Source of the DNA: VAZQ01 sp963807865
GTDB lineage: Bacteria > Pseudomonadota > Alphaproteobacteria > Rhizobiales > Xanthobacteraceae
Length of the DNA: 64,000 nucleotides
NCBI GenBank assembly: GCA_963807865.1
Contig: CAWEDK010000009.1
Coordinates: 372,001 to 436,000 of the forward strand
Direction of reading: 5' to 3'
The notes beneath the pieces are model-generated. The model made no database searches. It was given only the letters and a program-made list of their open reading frames with translations, and was not told the origin of the DNA. The position numbers and the translations under genes were made by a program. Shown piece after piece: positions 9,226 to 18,988 of the stretch. Position 1 is the stretch's first letter. Every line of letters begins with the position of its first letter.

Positions 9226-9717
9226 CTAACCGCCGGCGTCGATGCTCGCGCCGCCAGATCGCGCAATAACGGCATCGATTGCGCGCGCCAAGGCACCCTC
9301 CGACTTCGGATGAACTTGGTCGCCCGACGGCGTAAACGAGACGATCGGATCCCCGTGCCGGGCCGCCACCTCGCGTACAATCTCCCGTGCGCTGGGAATG
9401 GCGGGAAGAATCCAGATCGCGCGGTTCGCGCGCCGGCGGATGCGTTCGAGGTTCTCGCGAAGCGCTGGATTGTCCGGATCGTTGCTGCCGGCCGACACCA
9501 CGTTAATGTCGGCCGAGGGATCGACGCGCGCGATTATGGCGCGCGACGAAATGCCGATCTTCGCATTGACCTTGCAGGCTCGCAGGTGCTGACCGGCGCC
9601 GACCGCGATGCTGTCGCCAACGATCGCGCAGGTGACGCTGCGTCTACTGCCCGCCGAGTTGGCAGCGATATTGAGCGCGGCAAGCGCGAAAGCGATAACA
9701 ACGACGCGTGCAACCAT
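9226..9717 (-). CDS. Small secreted SGNH-hydrolase-like protein
   Basis: 163 residues with an N-terminal signal sequence. GDSIAVG (block I nucleophile serine), SAGSND (block III Asn-Asp) and a C-terminal DQVHPKSEG (Asp-x-x-His) form the catalytic set of SGNH/GDSL hydrolases. The protein is shorter than typical esterases. It is separated from pyk by a short convergent gap. The substrate cannot be predicted; a role on cell-wall or polysaccharide acyl groups is possible. Confidence 0.75.
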   Translation of the reverse strand: MVARVVVIAFALAALNIAANSAGSRRSVTCAIVGDSIAVGAGQHLRACKVNAKIGISSRAIIARVDPSADINVVSAGSNDPDNPALRENLERIRRRANRAIWILPAIPSAREIVREVAARHGDPIVSFTPSGDQVHPKSEGALARAIDAVIARSGGASIDAGG

Positions 9718-9941
9718 AGGGGAGACATCCGAATACCTGCGGCCCCGCAGCGAATGCGCGATTTGACGGGCCAGTGCTGCGCATTAACCCGCGACAGCGC
9801 CGATGGTTGCACACGGCAACGGTTTGGCTTGCGGGCAGGGAAGGGTGCGCGAGGAGTGGATCGCAAGACAGCGCGATCCGGTTGATGAGATGAGGCTGAG
9901 AGTTGGCTGCGCCCGATCACGAGCGCGCGGCAGGCGGCGGT

Positions 9942-10565
9942 TCAGATATCCCGGCCGTCGACCTTCTCGGAGAGCTTCTTCACCAGATCGGGAATCCGCT
10001 CGAGGTGCGGATGGATCGCGGTGGCGCGGCGGAAGGCTTCCAGAGCGCGTTTGTCGTCGCCGAGTTCCTGCATGATGATGCCGAGCCCGGACAGCGCACC
10101 GAAATGGCGCGGCTCTCGGGAGAGCACCTGCTGGATATCGGCGATCGCCGGTCCGAAGTCCTTCTTCATAAAATGAAGCGTGGCACGCCGGTTCCAGGCC
10201 TCGAGGAAGTCGGGCTTGATATCGATGATCGAGTTGAGGAGCTTGAGCGCCAGGTCGATGTCCTTGGCGTCGGTCGCGGTCTTGACGCGCCCCATCAGCA
10301 AGGTCGCCGTATCGCTGCCGGAGGCGAACCACAGCGCCCAAATGCGGCCCTCGATGTACTTCGCGCTCTCGGCATCGGGCGCGATCTTGAGCGCCTCGAA
10401 TAGCCGGTCCAGATTGACCTTGGTGTCGCCGGTTTGCGCCCGCGGCAGTTCCTTCGGCGGTTCGATCATGCCGCCGTCGCGCTGCGACTCGGTGCGTGCC
10501 GTGGTTGCCGATACGACGGCGGCAAACAATACGATGAAGGCGGCAGCTCGGAATCGCGGGCCCAT
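9942..10565 (-). CDS. Periplasmic tetratricopeptide-repeat protein
   Basis: About 207 residues from ATG 10565 (a TTG at 10574 is in frame). A signal peptide is followed by TPR-like helices: IDLALKLLNSIIDIKPDF, AWNRRATLHFMKKDFGPAI and GALSGLGIIMQELGDDKRAL, with the conserved small and aromatic residues of TPR units. It is likely an exported scaffold protein. No operon partner is evident. Family call is good; role unknown. Confidence 0.75.
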   Translation of the reverse strand: MGPRFRAAAFIVLFAAVVSATTARTESQRDGGMIEPPKELPRAQTGDTKVNLDRLFEALKIAPDAESAKYIEGRIWALWFASGSDTATLLMGRVKTATDAKDIDLALKLLNSIIDIKPDFLEAWNRRATLHFMKKDFGPAIADIQQVLSREPRHFGALSGLGIIMQELGDDKRALEAFRRATAIHPHLERIPDLVKKLSEKVDGRDI

Positions 10566-10759
10566 GAGGCGCAAGGTAGTATTGCCCGGCGCGACAATAA
10601 AGATCAGAAATGCTCAATGCGCTGTGATCTTGGCGCGCGTTGCCGTGAGGCAACACTAGGGGTCCGCAGGCGTTGAGCGATTAACACACTTTTAAGAAAG
10701 CAGGCGCATTCGGCGCTTTTTTGGTCGCGCCAGGAAGCTTATGACCCGCGGAAACGTCA

Positions 10760-10782
10760 ATGGCCGGGACGAGCCCGGCCAT
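10760..10782. repeat. REP-like hairpin with ACGAG loop
   Basis: Perfect 9-bp stem ATGGCCGGG / CCCGGCCAT with loop ACGAG, downstream of rpmJ on the minus strand. Same architecture as the hairpins at 4638 and 45934. Confidence 0.7.
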
Positions 10783-10813
10783 GACAGATCAATGCAGATA
10801 AAACCGTACGATC

Positions 10814-10939
10814 TCAGCCTTGCCGGGCCTTGAAGCGCGGCTGGGTCTTGTTGATGACGTAAAGCCTGCCCTTGCGGCGGACCAGGCGATTGTCGCGATG
10901 GCGGCCGCGCAGAGATTTCAACGAGTTACGGACTTTCAT
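10814..10939 (-). CDS. rpmJ: 50S ribosomal protein L36
   Basis: A 41-residue reading frame on the minus strand encodes MKVRNSLKSLRGRHRDNR followed by LVRRKGRLYVINKTQPRFKARQG. This matches the alternative (zinc-independent) L36 form, which lacks the usual CxxC...CxxxxH ligands. It is too short for most gene callers. It stands alone, with a hairpin downstream. L36 completes the 50S subunit. Confidence 0.93.
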   Translation of the reverse strand: MKVRNSLKSLRGRHRDNRLVRRKGRLYVINKTQPRFKARQG

Positions 10940-11070
10940 GGCACGCTCTAAGAAGTTCTGCACGGCCGTGCGGCAAGTGCGGATGATTGAAAACGTGGGC
11001 GGAAACTAGGGATGCGGGCGGCGCTCGTCAACCGTTCCGGGCGATTTGGGCGTCCCCGCGCGGCGCTTTC

Positions 11071-12056
11071 TCAGGCTGCCTGGGCGGCGTCCGCGATCGG
11101 GAGTTTCAACAGCTTTGCGGCGTTTTTCCAGAGGATCGCCTCGCGCTGCGGCTCCGGGATGTCGAGATCGCGGATGAGCTTGATGGCGCGCGGTTTGAGC
11201 GAGGTCAGGGGAGGGGCGTCGCTGCCATAGAGCACCTGGTCCGGCCCGACCCAGTCGAGCACCATTCGCACCGCCGGCGCGTTATAGGTGACCGTGTCGA
11301 GATACATCTTCTTCAGGTAGTGGCTGGGTGCGTGCCTGATTTTCATCGGCGTGTAGGAGCCGAGGAAAAAGGCCTCGTCCTGCAACTCCCAGGCGTAGTC
11401 CATCCGGCTGATGGTCTCGCAGATGCCGCCGCCGCCGTGGGAACCGACAATCTTGAGGCGCGGAAAGTCCTCCAGGACGCCGCGCACGATCAGCCGTCCG
11501 AGCGCAAGGCAGAGGTCGAACGGCCGGCCGATCGAGGACGCCAACCGGTAGATGTTCATCCGCTCCTCGCCGAAGCCGATGTGCGGCGGGTGGATCATCA
11601 CCGGCACGTCGAGGTCCTGCACCAATTCCCAGAACGGCCGTGCCTCGTCGTCGTCAGGATAGTGGCCCTTGTGGCTGGAGTTGATGAACACGCCCTTCAG
11701 GCCGCACTCGCGGATCGCGCGCTCGGTCTCCTTGACGAAGGCAGGCCCGCCGCACGGCAGGATGGTGGCGAACGAGTAGAGCACGCCCTTGTGCTTCTCC
11801 TGCACCTCGGCGGCGTAGTCGGTCCACTTCTGCACCGCCGGCAGCTCTTCGTTTCGGCCTTGCCGCGCAAATAATGCGCTGCGTTCGTCACCACGCTGAT
11901 GTCGATGCCGTTCTTGTAGTGCGCGTCGAGGAAATTCTCGAGCACCATCGGGCAGCCGCGCTCGCCCCATCGCGGACCGCGCTTGCCGTCGATGGTGCCG
12001 AGGTCGGCGGCGGCCTCTTCGGGCGTGTAGATGTGCGAGTGCCAGTCGATGATCAT
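11071..12056 (-). pseudogene. Amidohydrolase 2 family protein, one frameshift
   Basis: ACMSD-like metal-dependent hydrolase or decarboxylase. The N-terminus MIIDWHSHIYTPEEAAADLG has the metal-binding HSH. The rest continues in another frame from ELPAVQKWTDYAAEVQEK to the C-terminus, with MIHPPHIGFGEERM, KIVGSHGGGG and LYGSDAPP as further metal-ligand blocks. The two parts meet near 11850 and fit if one base is missing there; corrected length is about 328 residues. Conservation is good on both sides, so the break is recent or a sequence error. Substrate unknown. Confidence 0.8.
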
Positions 12057-12262
12057 GGTCTTCTCCGGTGCGGGGCGGCAAGGATAGTACGGCGCTATGG
12101 GCCGACGGAACCGATCTATTTGTCCGGCCATGAATTTTCGCCGTCACCCCGGTGAGCGCGGCTGCGCGGAGGGTGCTTGGCGGCCTGTCACAGGACCGTC
12201 ATTCGGAAATCTTAGATCACGTCCAAACTCTCTCCAGTCCCCAGAAACCCGGAACCCCGCGC

Positions 12263-14263
12263 ATGGACCGATTTCCCCCAGACGCGCGCTCAAGCCTTCG
12301 AAGCGTCGGAGGATATTGGGCGCAACCCCAGCGACAACCCCACCATCGGCGACGTCATCGCCGCCCGCTTCAACCGCCGCGACCTGCTCAAGGGCGCGCT
12401 CGGCGTGGCCGCCATCGCCGCGACCGTGAGCCCGCTCGCCATCGCCGCCGCCAGCCGTGCGCAGGCGCAAGGGCAATGGCCGCTTCCCGTTCAAGGAAGT
12501 CGCCGCCGGCGTCGACGAGAAGCATCACGTCGCCGAGGGCTACGATGCCGACATCCTGATCCGCTGGGGCGATCCGGTGCTGCCGGGCGCGCCGGCGTTC
12601 GACCCGCTGAAGCAGACGCGCGGCCGCGCAGAAGCTGCAGTTCGGCTACAACAACGACTTTCTCGGCTATCTGCCGATGCCGGGCGCCGCCAATCCGTCG
12701 CAGCACGGCCTGCTCGTGGTGAATCTCGAATACACCAACGAAGAGCTGATGTTTCCCGGCATCGGCGTCGAGCAGGAGAGCAAGGCGCAGAACTTCGCCA
12801 AGATCACCAGGGAACTCGTCGAGATCGAGATGGCCGCGCACGGCGGCGCCGTGATCGAGGTCCGGCGCGAGAACGGCAAGTGGCGCGTCGTGCCGGATTC
12901 GAAATACGCCCGCCGCATCGATGCCGACACGCCGATGGAGATCACCGGCCCGGCGGCCGGCCATGACCGGATGAAGACCAAGGCGGACCCGTCCGGCCGC
13001 CGCGTGCTCGGCATGGTCAACAACTGCGCCGGCGGCATTACGCCGTGGGGCACCTGGCTCTCCTGCGAGGAGAACTTCCACGGCTATTTCTGGGGCAAGC
13101 TCGCCGACGATCATCCGGAAGCCAGGAACCTACAAGCGCTACGGCGCGCCGGGCAACTGGTACGCCTGGGGCAAGTGGCACGATCGCTTCGACGTCACCA
13201 AGGAGCCGAACGAGGCCAACCGTTTCGGCTGGATCGTCGAGATCGATCCGTTCGACCCGACGTCGACGCCGCAGCAAGCGCACCGCGCTCGGCCGCATGA
13301 AGCACGAGGGCGCCACCGGCATCGTCAACCGCGACGGCCGCTATGTCCTCTACACGGGCGACGACGAGCGGTTCGACTATGTCTACAAATTCGTCACGCG
13401 CGGCACCGTCGACCGCGCCAATCCTGCCGCCAATCGCGACCTGCTCGACGACGGCACGCTCTATGTCGCGCGCTACAACGCCGACGGCAGCGGCGACTGG
13501 CTGCCGCTGGTCCACGGCCAGGGCCCGCTGACCGAGGCGAACGGCTTCAACAGCCAGGCCGACGTGCTGATCGAGACGCGGCGCGCCGCCGACCTGCTCG
13601 GTGCGACCAAGATGGACCGGCCCGAGGACGTCGAGGCGAACCCGAAGACCAACAAGGTCTACGTCATCATGACCAACAATACGAACCGCAAGCCGAGCAG
13701 TCGACGCCGCCAATCCGCGCGCCAACAACCGGTTCGGTCACATCATCGAGATGATCCCGCCGGACGGCGACCACGCGGCCACGCAGGTTCACGTGGGAGA
13801 TTCTGGTGAAGTGCGGCGATCCCGTCGGTGGCGGCGGTCGGCGCAAGCTTCTCGTCGGCCACCACGCAAGGACGGCTGGTTCGGCATGCCGGACAATTGC
13901 GCGATCGATGCGCGACGGCCGGCTCTGGATCGCGACCGACGGCAACTCGGAGCGCGACACCGGCCGCTCCGACGGCCTGTGGGGCCTGGAGACCGAGGGC
14001 GAAGGCCGCGGCACCTCGCAAGCTGTTCTTCCGCTGCCCGGCCGGCGCCGAACTGTGCGGGCCCGAATTCACGCCCGACGGCGAGACGCTGTTCGTCGCG
14101 ATCCAGCATCCCGGCGACGACGGTCCGAAATGGAAGGCGTTCGGCCGGCCGTCGAGCTTCGAGGATCCCTCGACGCGCTGGCCGGACTTCGATCCGAAGC
14201 TGCCGCCGCGGCCGTCCGTCGTGGTCGTCACCACGGCGCGGCGGCGGCAAGATCGGCACGTAG
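12263..14263 (+). pseudogene. PhoX-like (DUF839) secreted phosphatase with about 12 frameshifts
   Basis: Reconstructed from pieces in all three frames: MDRFP, then QAFEASEDIGRNPSDNPTIG, a Tat signal (FNRRDLLKGALGVAAIAA), VAAGVDEKHHVAEGYDADIL, NLEYTNEELMFPG, GMVNNCAGGITPWGTWLSCE, NRFGHIIEMIPPDGDHAATQ, FTPDGETLFVAIQHPG and the C-terminal GGGKIGT. This is the PhoX family, calcium/iron alkaline phosphatases. The corrected length is about 662 residues. All shifts are explained by one extra base each, near 12277, 12471, 12612, 13130, 13272, 13694, 13787, 13821, 13867, 13916, 14019 and 14248. A PhoD-like gene ends convergently 44 bases away. Confidence 0.82.
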
Positions 14264-14307
14264 CTCGGCGGCGCAAGCCGTCGAGGCGATCTTCGCTTTG
14301 CTTGCGA

Positions 14308-15895
14308 TCAGCCGCGCGCCGGCAGCGCGCGGTGCGACCATTTCTCCACCCGCGGCTCGATCTGGACCGACCAGAGGTCCTGGTCGGCGACATCCTTGAG
14401 GGTCACCGTCATCACCTCGCTCGCGCCATCGATCGCGACGTGGCCGAAGAACTGCAGGCCGAAGCAGGGCGCCAGGTCGTCCGGTTGATCGCCGCCGCAG
14501 CCCTTCTGATAGACCGCGCGCGGCCCGAAGGTGTTGTCGAGCGGCTGCGGACGCCAGGTGCCGGCATGCAGCGGTCCGGAGATGAATTCCCAGAACGGCT
14601 CGAAATCCTGGAACACGGCCCGGTTGGGATCGTAGTAGTGCGCGGCGGTGTAGTGCATGTCGGCGGTAAGCCACACCGTATTGCGGACGCCGGCATGCTT
14701 GATGAACGCCAGCAGGTCGGCGATCTCGCATTCACGGCTCCGCGGCGGGCCGTCGCCGAGCGCAATCGCATCGTGGCTGACGACGCCGATCGGCAGGTCG
14801 GCGGCGATCACCTTCCAGGTCGCCTGCGAGCGCATCAGTTCACGCTTGAGCCATGCGAGCTGCGTCGGTCCCAGGATGTCCGCGCGGGCGCCGTCGTAGC
14901 GATTGATCTCGCGATACGAGCGCATATCGAGCATGAACACGTCGAGCAGCGGGCCGTAGGGAATTCGCCGGTAGACGCGGCCGGCTTCCGCCTGGGTCTG
15001 GCGGATCGGCATGAATTCATGAAACGCGCGGCCGCCGCGTGCGGTGAGCTGGAGGATGCTTGCGTCGCCATACGGGCCGCCGCGCCGGTCTTCGCCCGGG
15101 CACCAGTCGTTGGTGACCTCGTGATCGTCCCATTGGGCAAACATCGGGACCTCGGCGTTGAAGGCGCGGACGTTGCGATCGAGCAGATTGTATTTGTAGT
15201 GGCCGCGGAACTCCGCGAGCGTCCGCGCGATCTTGGACTTGTCCTCGGTGACGAGGTTGTTCCACATCTCGCCGTTCGGCAGCCGGCGCTGCGAGGGCAC
15301 CGGACAGTCGCCGTAGATGTGGTCGCCCGAGTGAATGAAGAAGTCGGGCCGGTTGCGTTGCATCGTGGCATAGGTGCGCATGCCGCCGCGCGCCTCGTCG
15401 ATGCCCCAGCCCTGGCCGGCGGTGTCGCCCGACCAGAGGAACGAGATCGATCGCCGTTCGCTCGGCGCGGTGCGGAAGCGCCCGATCGCGCGGCTCGCTC
15501 ATGACGGTCGGAAACGAGTGATCCTCGAACCCGATGCGATAGAAGATGTCCTGTCCGGCCGGCAATCCTTCGAGCAGCACCTTGGCGGTGAAATCCGATT
15601 CGGCATGCGCGTCGACGTAGACGGCGTTGCGGATGGTTTTGAAGCTGTCGGTGGTGGCGACCTCGACGAGCATGCGGGAGGGCCGGTCGGCGCGCGCCCA
15701 GACCACGGCGGAATCGATCGACACGTCGCCTGACTGGATACCGTGCGTGATCACGGGCCGATCGGCGACGCGGCTGATCGATGGCTTGGCGATGCCGCCA
15801 GCGATCGTGATCGCCGCCGTTGACGCCGCCGTGCTCAAGAAACGCCGTCGCGTCAGCAGGCGCGCTGCCGCGCCGCCTCGGATGGTGACGGCCAT
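14308..15895 (-). pseudogene. phoD: PhoD-like alkaline phosphatase with one frameshift
   Basis: The N-terminus carries a Tat signal (LTRRRFLSTAASTAAI), then ITHGIQSGDVSIDSAVVWAR and a PhoD N-terminal fibronectin-like domain. The catalytic metallophosphatase part reads FFIHSGDHIYGDC, FAQWDDHEVTNDW and WLTADMHYTAAHYY. One extra base near 15494, after VMSEPR, separates the two halves; the corrected protein is about 528 residues. PhoD enzymes hydrolyse phosphodiesters and monoesters in the periplasm. The second exported phosphatase next door suggests organic-phosphate scavenging. No Pho box was recognised. Confidence 0.85.
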
Positions 15896-15991
15896 AGGGC
15901 CTCCGCCGTCGAATTGTTGCGGCGGACGATGCGGTTTGTTTCTGACAGCGACTCAACGCTTTCACGACGGCTCTGTGAATCGCAAAACGAA

Positions 15992-16023
15992 CTCGGCACC
16001 GCGCAAGACTGCGCGGTGCCGAG
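15992..16023 (-). terminator. Hairpin terminator of the secreted-protein gene at 16045
   Basis: Perfect 13-bp inverted repeat (CTCGGCACCGCGC and complement) with a 6-nt loop, just after the minus-strand stop codon. Confidence 0.7.
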
Positions 16024-16044
16024 TGTTGCGATCGCTTGCGCAGG

Positions 16045-16662
16045 TTACTGCTTGCTCGCGGTCTTCGGCGTGTCGGGCGCGGCGAACGGATTGGATGCCG
16101 TTCGCCGGAGCGCGCCGTAGCAGGTTTCGACCTCCGACAGCGCGTCGGCGAAACCCTCGAGAGGCAGCTTGAAGACGGCCTGCGCGGTCTTGACCTGGAT
16201 CATCGGTGCGCCGGCGAGCCGCTGCATGAACTTGCCGTCGGCGCCGAGATCGATCACCACCAGTTTCGGCGTCACCGCGATGGCGTTCGCGTCGCTCTGC
16301 ATGACCGGGGCCGCATTGATCTCGACCGGGAATGCGGTCTGCGGTTTGAGCTCCCATTCTTCGGCGCCGAGCGCGATGCGATAGCCGCCCGGATAGCGGA
16401 CGAGGACGAATTGCAGCGGGCCGCCGTTGCTGGACGCGCCCGGCAACGGACGCTCTGCGCTGCAGTGCGAGCCGACGTTGCCGCGGACCCAGGCGTTGAC
16501 GGTCCATAATCCGACTTGTTTCGGCGGCGATGCTTGGGTGATGGCGACAGGCGCATTGGCCTGCGCGGAGGCGCCGGTCGGCGCCGCAAGCAGAAGCGCG
16601 AACGCGCCGGCGATGATGGCGAGGGTAGAGCCGTTACGTCGAAGCGAATTCAGTGCGCACAT
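16045..16662 (-). CDS. Secreted protein of unknown function, IalB-like features
   Basis: About 205 residues from an ATG with a perfect GGAGG site 7 bases upstream. The first about 40 residues are a signal peptide (IIAGAFALLLAAPTGASA). The mature part has VGLWTVNAWVRGNVGSHC, two further regions rich in hydrophobic beta-strand patterns, and a second cysteine in EVETCYGAL. The size, one distal cysteine pair and an early W-x-V stretch recall invasion-associated locus B proteins, but I cannot confirm it. A strong terminator follows. Confidence 0.6.
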   Translation of the reverse strand: MCALNSLRRNGSTLAIIAGAFALLLAAPTGASAQANAPVAITQASPPKQVGLWTVNAWVRGNVGSHCSAERPLPGASSNGGPLQFVLVRYPGGYRIALGAEEWELKPQTAFPVEINAAPVMQSDANAIAVTPKLVVIDLGADGKFMQRLAGAPMIQVKTAQAVFKLPLEGFADALSEVETCYGALRRTASNPFAAPDTPKTASKQ

Positions 16663-16915
16663 GTTTGATCCTCCGGTTGAAGCTCTGATGTTGCGAGGAT
16701 GGATCGTTGGCGGGATGTGCGATGTGATCGGCGACACACAATCGACGAATTGCCGGCTGCCGCCGTCCGGTTTCCATGCGGCGCGCGCAAGATGCATGCA
16801 GTTCGCGCGCAAGAAACGCTTCTTTGTGATCGGCGGCACAGTGCGAATGTGGTGGTGATCGTAACGTGATGATCGCCGGACAGCGATGCTGTCCAAAGAC
16901 AGAACGGTGATCGAC

Positions 16916-17095
16916 ATGGCCGCAATGATTCAAATCCACGGGCCGCACGAGGGCAAATTCGTCGCGCAGTTCATGACTGCGGACGGGCGTTCGTTGGCGA
17001 TCGCCATCCCGGAATTGCAAGCCGAGGTGCTGCGCGACATTCAGGAGCACATGCCCTACGGGCTGGCGGTGCACGACATCGACGCCGCTGTGTAA
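16916..17095 (+). CDS. Small hypothetical protein
   Basis: 59-residue open frame with an amphipathic composition (IQIHGPHEGKFVAQFMTADG, then ELQAEVLRDIQEHMPYG). Codon use is like neighbouring genes and no competing gene covers it. It lies between a divergent secreted-protein gene and tRNA-Val. No family recognised, so it may not be a real gene. Confidence 0.4.
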   Translation: MAAMIQIHGPHEGKFVAQFMTADGRSLAIAIPELQAEVLRDIQEHMPYGLAVHDIDAAV

Positions 17096-17187
17096 TGTGG
17101 GTTCCTGCGGCCGGCGCGCTGCAAGTGCCGGGAGCGGACCGGATTTCCCGCCTCGAAGCCGATCGGGCGTCCGGCAGCCGCGGGAGA

Positions 17188-17262
17188 TGGTGGGCGCGAC
17201 AGGGATCGAACCTGTGACCCCTACCATGTCAAGGTAGTGCTCTACCGCTGAGCTACGCGCCC
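17188..17262 (-). tRNA. tRNA-Val (GAC)
   Basis: Minus-strand cloverleaf: acceptor GGGCGCG / CGCGCCC, D-arm AGCTCAGCGGTAGAGC, anticodon stem CTACC / GGTAG with loop TTGACAT (anticodon GAC), T-arm GGTTCGATCCC and an encoded CCA at the 3' end. Confidence 0.95.
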
Positions 17263-17333
17263 GAACCGGCCAATCGGCGGCCGTTCCTCATATCGGCTCC
17301 ATTCCAGGGAGGCAAGGCGCGCTGAGGGCTTAA

Positions 17334-17693
17334 TCAGGCCGCCAGCATCTTCTGCACCTCGTTGACGAGGTCGCGCAGGTGAACCGGCTTGGACAGGACT
17401 TTGGCATTCTTCGGGGCTGCCGAATCGGAATTCAGCGCGACCGCGGCGAAGCCGGTAATGAACATGATCTTGATGTCGGGATCGAGCTCTGACGCGCGTC
17501 GCGCCAGTTCGATTCCATCCATCTCCGGCATGACGATATCGGTGAGCAGAAGCTCGAACGGCTCTTCGCGCAGCCGCTGGTAAGCGGACATGCCATTGTC
17601 GAATGACATGACCTCGTAGCCCGCGTTCTGCAGCGCTTTCACAAGAAAACGCCGCATGTCGCCGTCATCTTCGGCCAGAATTATTTTCGCCAT
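17334..17693 (-). CDS. cpdR: CpdR-type single-domain response regulator
   Basis: 119-residue receiver domain: acidic pocket AEDDGDMRRF, phosphorylation site LLTDIVMPEMDG, Thr/Ser switch (IMFITGF) and the conserved lysine in VLSKPVHLRDL. No output domain. Size and sequence match CpdR, which when unphosphorylated directs the ClpXP protease to cell-cycle substrates in alphaproteobacteria. The adjacent tRNA is typical of neighbourhoods I know for this gene, but only the sequence supports the name. Confidence 0.9.
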   Translation of the reverse strand: MAKIILAEDDGDMRRFLVKALQNAGYEVMSFDNGMSAYQRLREEPFELLLTDIVMPEMDGIELARRASELDPDIKIMFITGFAAVALNSDSAAPKNAKVLSKPVHLRDLVNEVQKMLAA

Positions 17694-17913
17694 TGCCCTG
17701 CCCGCTGCGGGTGTGAGCCACGGCTCCCGCGCCCGCTTGTCCTCGGCTCATAAACCAGATGTCCGGTAAACATCGGGTGAACCCTACCTGAGAGCATGCT
17801 ATCAACCGCCGGGTCATCCGGCCTAAAGCCCATGGACAATAGCGCGTTTCCGGCGATAGTGATGCGGAAAAGTGGGGCGTGCTCCAGAGTTTCAGCAAGG
17901 CTACCTGCCGACC

Positions 17914-18801
17914 ATGCGTGAACCGAAAGACGAGCTCGACCCGCCCTTTGAGATCATCGAGCCCGCCGAATGGATCGGGCCGGTGCTGTTCAACTCCCCC
18001 CACAGCGGCAGCGTCTACCCGCACGGCTTCCTGGCCACGTCGCGGCTGGATATTGCGACGCTGCGGCGGTCGGAGGATTCGTTTGTCGACGAACTTGCGC
18101 ACGGCGTGGTGCGGCGTGGCTACCCGCTGATGCGGGCGCATTTTCCGCGCTGCTATGTCGACGTCAACCGCGAGCCGTACGAGCTCGATCCGCGCATGTT
18201 CGAGGGCCGGCTGCCTTCGTTCGCCAACACCCGCTCGATGCGCGTCGCCGGCGGCCTGGGGACGATCGCCCGGGTGGTGGGCGACGCCCAGGAGATCTAC
18301 GGCCAGCGCATCCCGGTCGACGATGCCATCCGGCGGATCGAAACGCTTTACAAGCCCTATCACCGGGCGCTGCGCCGGTTGTTTACCCGCATCCATCGCG
18401 ATTTCGGCGTGGCCGTGCTCGTCGACTGTCACTCGATGCCTTCGACCGCCGGCTCGAAGGACGAGCGGCCGCGGGCCGACGTGGTTCTGGGTGACCGGTA
18501 CGGGACGAGCTGTGTGCCGGCGGTGACCGAGGTGATCGAGACGACGCTGCGCGCCCAGGGCTATTCGGTCAGCCGCAACAAGCCTTATGCGGGCGGCTTT
18601 ATCACCGAGCATTACGGCAACCCGGCCGCCGGATTGCATGCCATGCAGCTCGAATTCAATCGGGCGCTGTACATGGATGAGCGGCGCTACGAGCGTTCCG
18701 CCACCTTCGCGCGCCTGGCGGCGGACCTTGAGATTCTTGCCGATCGGGTGGCCGAAATCCCGATTGAGGAACTGCGGCCCTATCGGGCGGCGGCAGAGTA
18801 G
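17914..18801 (+). CDS. N-formylglutamate amidohydrolase family protein
   Basis: Soluble hydrolase of about 295 residues. Signature blocks are VLFNSPHSGSVYP near the N-terminus, VDCHSMPSTAG in the middle, and RNKPYAGGFITEHYGNP with LQLEFNRALYMDE-like residues near the end. These blocks carry the zinc ligands and substrate arginine of the FGase fold. It could hydrolyse N-formylglutamate at the end of histidine degradation, but no hut genes are nearby. ATG 17914 is chosen; a GTG at 17872 is an in-frame alternative. Confidence 0.85.
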   Translation: MREPKDELDPPFEIIEPAEWIGPVLFNSPHSGSVYPHGFLATSRLDIATLRRSEDSFVDELAHGVVRRGYPLMRAHFPRCYVDVNREPYELDPRMFEGRLPSFANTRSMRVAGGLGTIARVVGDAQEIYGQRIPVDDAIRRIETLYKPYHRALRRLFTRIHRDFGVAVLVDCHSMPSTAGSKDERPRADVVLGDRYGTSCVPAVTEVIETTLRAQGYSVSRNKPYAGGFITEHYGNPAAGLHAMQLEFNRALYMDERRYERSATFARLAADLEILADRVAEIPIEELRPYRAAAE

Positions 18802-18818
18802 TTCAATTCAAAAAAAGG

Positions 18819-18840
18819 GGCCGCTCGTTGCCGAGCGGCC
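18819..18840 (-). terminator. Rho-independent terminator of the MFS gene
   Basis: Perfect 9-bp stem GGCCGCTCG / CGAGCGGCC with loop TTGC. On the minus strand a run of seven T follows the hairpin, so it terminates leftward transcription from the MFS transporter. Confidence 0.8.
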
Positions 18841-18988
18841 CAAGTCTAGGGAGGAAACGCCCAAGGAGGGCGGCGGTAACGCAAGGCGCTACCGCACCGC
18901 AACAACTTGCCATCGCACCGCACAAAAAGCAAGGGTAAAAGTAAGTGATATTGACCTATCTTGTATGCGCGAGGCGCAGGGCTTCGCG

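Noticed and set aside
13828..15504. 558-residue plus-strand frame over the phosphatase pair
   Set aside because: Starts in a true PhoX segment but continues as antisense of the PhoD-like gene; the fused product has no biological sense.
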